From positions 1-37,864 of the forward strand of contig JAQGAU010000149.1 of NCBI GenBank assembly GCA_034698045.1: DNA of 37,864 bases, written 5' to 3'. Shown piece by piece: positions 22,701-31,189 of the stretch. Source of the DNA: Paramacrobiotus richtersi (taxonomy: Eukaryota; Tardigrada; Eutardigrada; Parachela; Macrobiotidae). The stretch's first letter is position 1. The number at the start of each line of letters is the position of its first letter. The notes below the pieces were generated by a model. The model did not search any database, had not been told where the DNA came from, and saw only the letters and a program-made list of their open reading frames with translations. The position numbers and the translations under genes are program-made.

Positions 22701-25271
22701 GTTTTCACTGCGCTAGCTTTTAGACATTTTGGTGACTGTTGCCGAATAAAGTAGGTACGAATCGATGCAGTCCGGCAGTAGCTAGAGCTGGCCAATGTCT
22801 TCCGCATTAACCACCGGTACTGATTCGAACTATACTAATTTCGAAGTATACCGTACATACACTGTATTGCTATGCCAGAGCGAGGTTTTTGTTCGTTTTT
22901 TGTTCCGGAAAAGGAGCGTGCAAGCGGCTCGAGTATTTTGTTCTGCCAAATTACCAGTAACCAGGCGCATTATGCTTACCGCTTTGCTCGCGACTGCGAA
23001 TGGACGTCCAAATAAAGCAGAATTTCGGAAACAATTTCCAGAGGCAATCCATGGAAGAATGGATCCGTTTCTAAAAGAAAACGAACGTGTAAACCGTAAA
23101 TCTAACTGTAAGACAAACCGATCATTCATTTTCTTATTCCGCCTAGAATTTATTGTAATTTAACTTTCAGGTGTAGGTGGTTATAAATCCAGTCATGTGT
23201 AACTAGCAGTCCGCCGTCTCGGTAGGCGCCAGCCGCGGCACGGTAAATATGGAGAAACGTAAAAGTCACACATGAAGAACCGAAACATCCGCTCGGATGC
23301 TGTTCCACAGGTTATATTAATTACTGCCGATTTGGTGCCTAAACGCCACGTAAAACTGCAGGTAACGGGTGGAAAGTCCAGTAAATAATTGTGTGAAGGT
23401 GCAAATTTGTGCAGGCGATGGAAACAACCGGATCGCCTGAGTGCATGATAGCAAGCCAGATAAAATGGGCTTAATTAGTAATACGTTATACAACCTACTG
23501 TACTACCTGTACTAATGCTACTGCTTGTTTATGGTTGTTGTGCGAGTATTAATATTGCTACAGCTTGTTGCTACACTTCTGCTACCGGACTTATTAGCAT
23601 ACTCTACTGTTTATTGTATTGCTTGTGATAGCATCAGATTCTCATTACTAATTCCTCATTAGTTACTTATTATTTATTAGTTATGTCACTTATGTTATGT
23701 TACCTACCAACTTTTGCCAACTACCTGACCTTATCTCGGGGGATTAAAAGACGGTAAACGGGACAAACAGCGTATATTTATCCGGCGCAATTCATAGATT
23801 TTTTAACTTTTCAAAAGTGTACCAAAGACACATTGAGTACGAGAGTTTCGCTATGGTATCAACTTCACCATGACGGCACATTTCGATCGGCACACAACTC
23901 CCGCTCGCCCAATGCAACCAATTTTTTGCCAGCAATGTATGGCAGGCCAATGATCTAACTAACCAACGGTACGTTTTTTTCTTACCGACTATTTGCATAC
24001 GCTGCAGAACTGCTTCGTTGTAAGTGCTTAGTGCTCACATCTGGAAAGGATGGCCACTTTCCACACTGCAATTCTGGACTTCCGGTGAATCGGATCACAG
24101 CGAAAATAGTACCATTAGGAACTGCCCGCTTTTTTAGTCATACAGTCGCGACATTTTAGCAAAATGAAGCTTTTCACTATTTTTTATCGATTTACTTCGG
24201 CAACTGGCACGCACACCAAAGTGCTCGAAGTGTTAAGTAAGCTGTGAAGTAATAATGCATTTCCGAAATTCAACGGTTGACCTATGCCGGTTTTACGGCC
24301 GTATTCAGTAAAACTCACTACATCTTGGTGAAAATAATTGCAGAAGAACATTTCATTCAAAATGCAAAGAAATGAGCAGCAACAGGACAACCGGGTATAA
24401 ATAATTTTCACATACCTGTAATGCAAAGGTCAAGCCATGTGACTGGATAGATTTTCGTTTCCTTACAACGTTGCAAATCGGCTTCGACTTTTCTGGAAAA
24501 CTTCAACCCAGACTCTGGTGTCCACTCGCGTCGAATACCTTCGCTGAAGGCTTCAGTCCATTGATAAAGGTCAAAGAGCAAGAATATGATGGTACCCTCG
24601 CCTGTTCCGACAAATATTCGATGCTGGAAGCCAGCTTCTCCAGTTAGAAAGAATCCGGCGCGGCGAACGGCCCCTGTGGTTATTCGAAGTAGCTCCTGCT
24701 CACCCATCGAAATCGCTTTCACCTTACCCGTTTGCACGATTTGTCTGACGATGAGAATTTCGTCGAAACTGCCAAACCGGTTCAGTCGGCCAGACAATGA
24801 AGGTTCGTTAACTGGCAAGCGTCCAACCACCTGCCAGTAATGCACGATTTGAATGTTCTTGCCAGTGTCACTTTCCGCTGACGTAGTGTTGGTGCTGACG
24901 TAACATAAATACAAATTTCCAACCGACGGACGAGTCCACAGTTGTGCGGGTCGAAACAGGTATGGCCCATCTGGTTCGTTCTGTAGTGCGACTTGCACAT
25001 GCAGCGGATATGGAAGCACAAAATCATATGGAAAAGCGTCCAGATCAAACAGGTAATGGTACCATACAAACTTGGAGCTGATCCAGCATGGCGGCAACTG
25101 AATGCAGTTGAAATCAATAAAAACTTCGTCATCTGCGATATCTTGGATGTATCCCAAACACCAACGGTCAATTTCGTTGCGACAGCTGCCAATATTGACC
25201 AAGACCGTGTTGCCGAGATTCGCTTGCCGGCTGCTGCGCTGTCCGCGGGGAAAAACTGGGAAGACGTCCAT
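19242..25271 (-). CDS. F-box protein, paralogue A
   Basis: Exons on the minus strand: 25271-24416, 23070-22980, 21856-21179 and 19383-19242. Phases match (1, 2, 2), giving 588 aa. Exon 1 encodes about 285 residues I cannot assign; a patch WCLGYIQDIADDEVFIDF looks Tudor-like, which is speculative. Exon 2 plus the start of exon 3 encode an F-box: LPLEIVSEILLYLDVHSQSR then AKRVCMVW, the segment that binds Skp1 in SCF ubiquitin ligases. Exon 3 encodes a roughly 200-residue region (RTEEPDRVM, LHHIPILMPVCRRL, LPYPGGWQKF) shared with paralogue B; it is probably the substrate-recognition part, of unknown fold. Exon 4 encodes 46 residues ending LAFDNHA. The start at 25271 has a good context (CCATGG); an in-frame ATG at 25313 is the alternative. 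The last intron (1.8 kb) is swollen by repeats compared with 141 nt in paralogue B. Confidence 0.75.
19734..19768. repeat. (CTGT)n microsatellite
   Basis: About nine tandem CTGT/GTCT units, inside the last intron of F-box paralogue A. Confidence 0.95.
20241..20317. repeat. Short AT-rich inverted repeat
   Basis: Arms at about 20241-20268 and 20290-20317 share the perfect core TTCTAAATTATTCTG in opposite orientation around a loop of about 20 nt. It lies in the enlarged last intron of F-box paralogue A and may be a foldback element remnant. Confidence 0.6.
20403..20636 (-). other. Unassigned Pro/Lys-rich open frame inside an intron
   Basis: A 77-codon open frame with a biased composition (repeated KPGAKPAKGQ-type and PP/GP segments), markedly more GC-rich than its AT-rich surroundings. 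It lies on the same strand as F-box paralogue A, inside its last intron, and paralogue B has nothing like it. It could be a cassette exon, a nested small gene or chance. I recognise no family. Confidence 0.2.
20887..21036. repeat. 150-bp foldback inverted repeat
   Basis: The arms 20887-20944 and 20980-21036 are about 85% identical as reverse complements (both contain CGGTACGGG and CGTGGCT). The loop of about 35 nt contains the smaller palindrome CCACTTCATGAGGTGG. It lies in the last intron of F-box paralogue A and is absent from the matching 141-nt intron of paralogue B, so it arrived after the duplication. Probably a foldback transposon relic; a structured intronic RNA is the alternative. 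Confidence 0.8.
21857..22979 (-). other. Intron 2 of F-box paralogue A, 1.1 kb
   Basis: This is the gap between the F-box exon (donor GTAAGC) and the large exon (acceptor CTGCAG). In paralogue B the same intron is only 243 nt. A GC-richer patch at about 22190-22445 has two overlapping open frames on the minus strand, rich in Pro, Ser and Cys, with no recognisable domain. Confidence 0.5.
23071..24415 (-). other. Intron 1 of F-box paralogue A, 1.3 kb
   Basis: Lies between donor GTATGTG and the acceptor TTCTTTTAG. The flanking phases (1 and 1) allow direct joining, so no further exon is required, though a small extra exon cannot be excluded. About 23460-23720 is AT-rich with loosely repeated TACT/GCTACT words. 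No gene seen. Confidence 0.5.
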
Positions 25272-25366
25272 GGAGACTTTTGGAAAGATAACACAGATGG
25301 ACGTGACTTGCACCTCGAGCGTAACAAGATCTAAAGTGAATTATACAAACCCACCTGTCCGTAAAA

Positions 25367-25494
25367 TACTGTCCTATCGGGAAAGCAAGACGCAGGTGGT
25401 CCGGACCGACCGGCTGGCCGTGTATTTAGGATATAATATACGGCCAGCCGGTCGGTCCGGGCCACCTGCGTCTTGCTTTCCCGATAGGACAGTA
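25367..25494. repeat. Near-perfect hairpin, 55-bp arms
   Basis: Arms 25367-25421 and 25440-25494 are reverse complements with one difference in 55 positions, around an 18-nt AT-rich loop. In RNA from the + strand the one difference (position 25400 against 25461) would be a G-U pair. It starts 96 bp upstream of the F-box A start codon. No target-site duplication was seen. It could be a recent foldback insertion, or a hairpin that feeds small-RNA pathways if transcribed. Confidence 0.95.
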
Positions 25495-26617
25495 CAAGGA
25501 AACAGAACTGCCGAACTTGCGAAGAAAAAGTTAGTGATTGATTCTCATCACTATTATGTTTATGCTCTCGTCAAGATGGTATGAACATTCGGATCGATTA
25601 AAATACATGAACAGGATGAAGGATTAAAACATGTCCTAAGCACTCTGACATTCCGTAAATGGTAGTTACAAACTGTATCTGTACGTTAGAAAATCAAATT
25701 ACGCAGAAGAAGTCATTAAAACGGCGTCGCTCAGTCTCTTCGCTTTCAGGCTTGCCCCCAAACAACGGACAGCATCATTGAAAACAATCAAAAGTATTTT
25801 CAAGCAGACTGGTCATCGCTGTGGAAGTACGGAGCCTCGGGCTGGCTCGCACGTCGCTGTCTGCCTGAAGGCTGTCTGCCACGCTGGCAGCCGAGCTAGT
25901 TCACACTACGCACCTGAAGTGCGGATTAACGGCGTGTAATGACATGTACATTACTTTGTGCTTTCCGAAAGAAATTCATTGCGCCTCTCTAGTCTCTATA
26001 GAATCATTGAAATGTAGCTTTTTCCCTGAAGAGACAAGAGCGTGTTACATTTGTGATCTTCTGTATTCCTCCTTATTTATGCTCATACAGAAAACGAGTC
26101 CCACATTGTCTCTTAGCCAAGATGGATCTCCAAGATGGGGGAACTCTAGACCTATCATGAGCAACCCAAACATCATGTGCGCATAAAAGCTCCAGGTGTA
26201 AAGAATTAAAGCTAAGTAGCTAAACGCCGAAAGCATGTGTGTAATACAAATCCGTTTTCTGTGGATGCGTGCAAGAAATATCCTGTTCTCGGTACGCATG
26301 ACAATCAGCTTGCGTTGCATATTTTGTTACGATAATGGTAATGATATTTACCTTCGAATCATAAGTGCCTTGCGAAAATATGTCAAGGGTCTAATAATAT
26401 CTCGACACTGTAAGTCGTATAAAGCAGCTTGTTCCAACGGTATATAACACCCCATAAATTTTATTGTATTTTGTTTGCTGTAGCCCAGCGTGGCCGGCAG
26501 AACTGCGAGCAATTACAGCTACTTTACCGATTAGACGCTGTTCGCTTTCGTTTTCATTGCGCGCGATGTGGATTCATACTTACTTTTTATTACTGCTTTT
26601 AGAATCAGTCCAATGCC
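25495..26617. other. Intergenic region between F-box A and the multicopper oxidase
   Basis: Divergent promoter region of two genes. The only notable frame is 26045-26320 on the minus strand: 91 codons with two hydrophobic stretches around LALILYTWSFYAHMMFGLLM. It could be an exon of an unidentified membrane protein, but I could not pair it with other exons. Otherwise nothing seen. Confidence 0.35.
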
Positions 26618-28547
26618 ATGGCTGATTCTTTCATCTTTCCTGTCTTCGTACTGTTGTCCCTTTGGACACATGTCCTATGCATGGTGTATTATCCAAGCGC
26701 CTCTCCATACATTTCTGTACATGATGGTAAATTTCAACCAGATCATATTTTGCGAGTGACGTCCAGTGTCATCAGCACTGACTGCACCACCCGGCTGTCC
26801 ACGATTATTAATGGCACCGTACCGGGTCCCACGTTACGGTTTAAAGAAGGGCAGAAAGTGTGGATAAGGGTCTATAACGACATGGACAGTGCGAACCTGA
26901 CAATTGCAAGTATATCTGCACATACTGTATATGCATGTAACTCTTTGTAACCGTACTTCTACGTTTAACAAATGTCATTCGTACCTCCTACAGCACTGGC
27001 ACGGACTGACGCAACGCATGGCACCATTCTCCGACGGAACACCAATGGCCAGCCAGTGGCCCATCCCACCGCACCACTACTTTGACTACGAATTCCAACT
27101 ACAACCAGACGACGCTGGCACATACTTTTACCATTCCCATGTTGGGTTTCAAGCTGTCACGGCTTACGGCGCGCTAATTGTCGAAGAAGCCAACGGTACA
27201 AGACCTCCGTACGAGTACGCCGAAGACAGAATCATTTTATTCCAGGATGTTTACTACGAAACGGATGCACAAATCGAGAGGGGATTAAAAAGCCAGGTTG
27301 GGCTGATATGGCCAGGCAACCCAAAGAACGTGGCCGTTAACGGCAAATCTCGCACAATGAACACCACGGTTGCTAAACCGGGAAAGGGATGTGAAATGGC
27401 TGTGATCGAGATCGAACCAAATACAGAGTACCGAATGAGGATTATTGGCGCTACGACATATTCACAGATTTTTGTCGCCTTTGAAGAACACTTGAATTTG
27501 GTCTTGATTGAGGTGGATGGGAAGTATGTAATGCCGCATGTTGTTGATCATTTGGAGATAAGTTCCGGGCAACGGTATAGTGCGATTCTGTTCTCCAAGA
27601 CCAGGACAGAATTAGCTGGGAAAAGTAGGTTCTGGATGCAATTTGAGATACGTTCCGCGGACTCTGATGATGTGCGGGGTTATGGAATATTACAGTATGC
27701 TATTGGATCTGGTCCGGTTGATACCTTTTCTCTTCCGAATACGAAACCTGTAGTACTACCGAACGAAACGTTTGTCGATGGTTGGTTAGAAGACCAGTTA
27801 CAGCCGTTGAGAGAAGACTATTCAAACCCGTTCCCCACACTGCAAGAAGTGACGAGGAGGGTCTACGTCGATGTGCAAGAGATTACAAAGAACACATCTA
27901 CCGGAACGATGACCTATTACGAACAATCTGGATCGCCTTGGTACGAGGATACCGCGAACGAACCGTACTTGGTTTCACTGTACAGAAATAACGCTATTTC
28001 CTTTCCAAGTTATGAACGGGCGGTACAAAACGGAGGTTTTGATAATGTTACAAAGACATTCCCCGCAAAGATTGGTGAAGTGCTGGAGATTGTATGGCAG
28101 CTGGTCGGCAACAATCCGGGCGGAGCGGTGTATCCGCATCCATGGCATGCCCATGGGGATCACTATTACGACGTGGGGACTGGTTCTGGGATGTACGATC
28201 CGGTATCCAATGAAGCGAGGTTACGGGCTAGACATGGGAGAATCATTACACGGGACACGTCGAATTTCTACCGACCGGATCCGAGTTTCGTGAAGAATCC
28301 GATGCCGGGGAAGGTTTATAGCTGGCGGGTCATGCGACTACGGGTGCAGAATCCCGGGGTGTGGATGATTCACTGTCATATTCTACAACATATGATTATG
28401 GGGATGCAGACGGTCTGGGTCTTTGGAGAACCAGAGGATCTGGCCCCGTTGCCGATGCGATTGGCGGATGGATATTTGAGGTACGGAGGATCGGCGTATG
28501 GAAATCAGACGTATGCTCCAGAAGTTCTGCACTACTGGCATAATTAA
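26618..28547 (+). CDS. Secreted multicopper oxidase, fungal laccase/ascorbate-oxidase type
   Basis: Two exons, 26618-26905 and 26994-28547, give 613 aa. It has a signal peptide (about residues 1-21) and three cupredoxin domains. All four copper-binding motifs are present: HWHG at 97-100, HSHVG at 143-147, HPWHAHG at 478-484 and HCHILQHMIMGM at 556-567, with the type 1 Cys557 and an axial Met567. Such enzymes oxidise phenols, ascorbate or similar donors and reduce O2 to water. The surrounding residues (APFSDGTP, QWPIPP, FYHSHVGFQAVTA, NPGVWMIHCHILQHMIMGMQ, YLRYGGSAYGN) are those of ascomycete enzymes rather than insect laccases, and the long N-terminal region of insect laccases is absent. The single intron has a GC donor (GCAAGT) and falls exactly before HWHG. 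The long uninterrupted second exon contrasts with the finely split native genes. Horizontal acquisition is inferred. Confidence 0.93.
26906..26993 (+). other. GC-AG intron of the multicopper oxidase
   Basis: 88-nt intron with donor GCAAGT and acceptor CTACAG. No GT donor within reach keeps the frame and restores the expected Asn-Leu-Thr-Ile to His-Trp-His-Gly junction. GCAAGT is the usual consensus of the minor GC-AG class spliced by the U2 spliceosome. Confidence 0.8.
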
Positions 28548-28918
28548 CCGTTCACACCCAGTATTGGAATTTTAACAAGCACCGATTGACGTATATGGTT
28601 AATGTATGCAAGAGGTGGTACGTATTTGTTATTAATTAGAGAAGAAGAGGTTCTTTTTTTAGTACGGTTTCTAATAGTTTGCGCTGTTTATTCTGTTATA
28701 TGTTGTTCTGTTGGTCTGCCTTTGCCGATTTAGCGATGTGGTGGCTGTTTTTTTTGCTATGGCTGCGTAGCTTTCTTGCGTGTTCTGTATATGATCAATG
28801 TACTCAAACTGAACTAAAAGTCGTGAATGTCGTTAAAATGCGACAATTGTCAAATTTTTTGCCAACTAGTATTCGCGCACGTAAATGTACGGCATAATAT
28901 AGTTTCATTGCTGTACGG

Positions 28919-28924
28919 AATAAA
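28919..28924 (+). terminator. Candidate poly(A) signal of the multicopper oxidase
   Basis: AATAAA 372 nt after the stop; a second one lies at 28954. Both are just before the end of the converging receptor gene, so the two transcripts probably end very close together or overlap. Confidence 0.45.
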
Positions 28925-28970
28925 TGTTATAGTTGGCGTTCGTTGTGATTACAAATAAATGTTCAGCCAT

Positions 28971-29331
28971 TTAAGCAATCAATCCTGTGCTTCCATTTGC
29001 GCACTTCCCGTGGAATGCCTTCTCTAGCCGTGCGATGTCCTCAAAAGATGAACCCTTGTCTCCTAATTGATGTATGATCAGCGCATATGTGACAATGGCG
29101 CCTACTAACTGCAAACCGGCAGAATAAATTTGCGACGAATGAATAAAGTATAAATTAACGCAAAAGGCTTACGGATGCAACAAATGCCCGGTTAATAAGA
29201 AAGAACTTTCCAATCGTCATTCCCACTATAATTGCCTGTTGTTGGGCAATGTAAAAGAACAGACTGTCGCGAACTTTCTGGTCTTTTACTTCCCGCATGA
29301 ATTTGAAAATGACAGGCACAATGGACTCGGC
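28971..29331 (-). CDS. Gustatory-receptor-like 7TM protein, 3' terminal exons (partial)
   Basis: Two exons on the minus strand, 29331-29173 and 29108-28971, joined in phase 0. The 63-nt intron has donor GTAAGC and acceptor TTTGCAG. They encode 98 residues to a TAA stop. The end carries the hallmark of arthropod gustatory receptors (7tm_7 family), TY followed by five residues then Q and a hydrophobic residue, here TYALIIHQL in the last membrane helix. GKFFLINRAF before it also fits that family. The hydrophobic run IAQQQAIIVGMTIG would be the preceding helix or re-entrant part. Such proteins are ligand-gated ion channels for taste or internal metabolites. Upstream exons should lie at higher coordinates; a candidate is at 30373-30680, but the gene could also be a fragment. 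Confidence 0.6.
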
Positions 29332-29605
29332 CTGCAACAGTAAACCAAGATGCCAACCCGTAGTAATACGTTTTCACTTTTCAGCGAATTGATATTATTA
29401 TGTTACTACGAAGTGAAGAACTATGTGATACAAATATGCTTGTGTTTACTTTCACATATAATTGTAATCCTTTGACCAAGTCCGCATTGCTGTTGGACAT
29501 GAACCTATGATTGTGCACAGTGACTGAATAGAGATCTGACTAATAGACTTTGCACACAGAATATTGCAGATGGGGACTACGGATTAAGGAGGACATTATC
29601 TACAG

Positions 29606-29961
29606 CATATATCGGCAAGACTAACCAGCTCTGCATTTGCAAGTATCGATAGCACTGGCACTGGCGCAAGATCAACCCCTGATGGTTCACATGTTAAGCG
29701 GGAACAACATACAGCCTTCATCGTTTATTTCGTCTTGACCTTTTCGACGATAATATTTCAAACTTCGATTACCATTGCTTACAGTATGAGAGTTCTCCTT
29801 CTGACTCTACGTTTAACATCTATTTCTTCATTTCGTTTTTCCTCCTGTATGTTCAAACAGCCATCGACCCAGTGCTGCTAGTGTGCTTTCACCGAGAATG
29901 GAGAAACAGGTTCCGGAAGTGGATGCGCCGATGGCGTTACGGGAGGACTGCCTGCGTCTAG
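29606..29961 (+). pseudogene. GPCR-like terminal exons (probable fragment)
   Basis: Two blocks, about 29606-29783 and 29861-29961, join in phase 1 across a 77-nt intron (GTATGAG to AACAG). They encode a soluble stretch, one long hydrophobic segment (TAFIVYFVLTFSTIIF and following) and then TIDPVLLVCFHREWRNRFRKW, ending at TAG. This fits helix 7 of a rhodopsin-type receptor, with DPVLL replacing NPxxY, followed by a basic helix 8. I find no exons for the other helices, and the 5' side runs into the opposite-strand receptor gene. A fragment is more likely than a whole gene, though distant 5' exons cannot be excluded. A related copy lies at 35096-35160 on the other strand. Confidence 0.35.
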
Positions 29962-31189
29962 TACCGAAAGCGTCAAAATACCATTATTGTACCTGATTTA
30001 TCGAGTTTTTTGTTGAAAATGTAATGTGCTGTCATTCTGTTAATCATTAATCTGTTAGTCTTGTTTAAGGAGCTATTCACGTGCTTGGAAGCACATTCTG
30101 TCTAAAGTACTATTCGTAGTGGGATAGAAAAGTTTTGTCGATGATCGCGTTATTCACCAGTTGAAAGGACTGAACTACATAACATTAACTGGCCACTAGG
30201 ATCCCACATGTCACTTGCTGTATGATAACGAAACATACAGTATATGTTGGTTAGTTTTCAGGATACCATAGATCTTCAGACAGATTTGATCTGCTGCAGA
30301 TTTAAAGCCAATCGTAGGTCAACTGTCAGGGATCACTCTGTTAAAGCTGGGTTATGTAGCGATAAGAATCACTTAAGCTTGATTCTTTGTGAGATCGAGC
30401 GCTACTGCGCAGAAATTAAACTTATGGGTTAGCCGCGGCAGAGCATGTCGAAAGTAGTCCAAAACAACAGCAGCATTAACTTTAATTACAGCCAAGCTAA
30501 AACGATGCTTAATAAAAGAGGGCGACCGAATCCCGTCCGTCCGTCTGCGGATCTTCCTTCCCATGAACCGAGTCAACTCGATGAAAGCCGCACTAAAGGT
30601 GCCGAAATAAGAAGCCATCGTTGCAATCTGGCTGAAGGCGTTTGAATTGTCGCCACTTCCTTTCGCGGCACAACTGCAAAGGAGTACGTGTTAAGTATCG
30701 CAAAAAATACTGTGTTGATGACCGGCCGTTTCAAGTTCCGTGTATGTATCCAGATGTGCAGAGCGATAAGCGCTTTATAATCATACCAGCACGCATATCT
30801 GCCACAGAGGTTCTTATTCTGTCACGATTTCCATCAGGCGTAATGATGTTTGTGTTATGCTAACTTTTTTATGGTGTTGAATGCATCTTTGCATATGCGT
30901 TGGTTAGCCAATACTGTAGGTTCACACACGAGGTGGCCGAAATGCTTATGCATAAAGTATAAGTGGCAGAGATATTTGGAAGTACTGGTGAAAAATACGG
31001 TTAGTGTTAGCCAGGTTAATTATCCTACCCTCAGGCAAGTAGGCGATCATGCGATGTGCGTGTTAGGTTGTACAAATCTTTCATGAATTGCAGCGTGCAG
31101 TTTCAGCAGCAGCCACGTTAGTACTCAGCTCTTTCCGCTGACACTGGTTCAGATTACGATTCTGAAAATTTGCTATATATTCAGACGAA
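29962..31189. other. Intergenic region, with one possible membrane-protein exon on the minus strand
   Basis: Mostly no support for genes. On the minus strand 30680-30373 is open for about 100 codons and includes a hydrophobic segment followed by a basic one (ASYFGTFSAAFIELTRFMG, then RKIRRR). This resembles a membrane helix and cytoplasmic loop, and it could belong to the receptor ending at 28971. The splice phases did not resolve cleanly, so I leave it unassigned. Confidence 0.3.

Noticed and set aside
24586-25584. Plus-strand and alternate-frame open frames over the F-box A first exon and hairpin
   Set aside because: Shadows of the minus-strand coding exon; the part past 25367 is the hairpin.
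26618-28547. Oxidase as a contaminant fungal contig
   Set aside because: It is embedded between animal genes with no visible junction, and has a short intron like its neighbours. Long-read confirmation is still the proper test.
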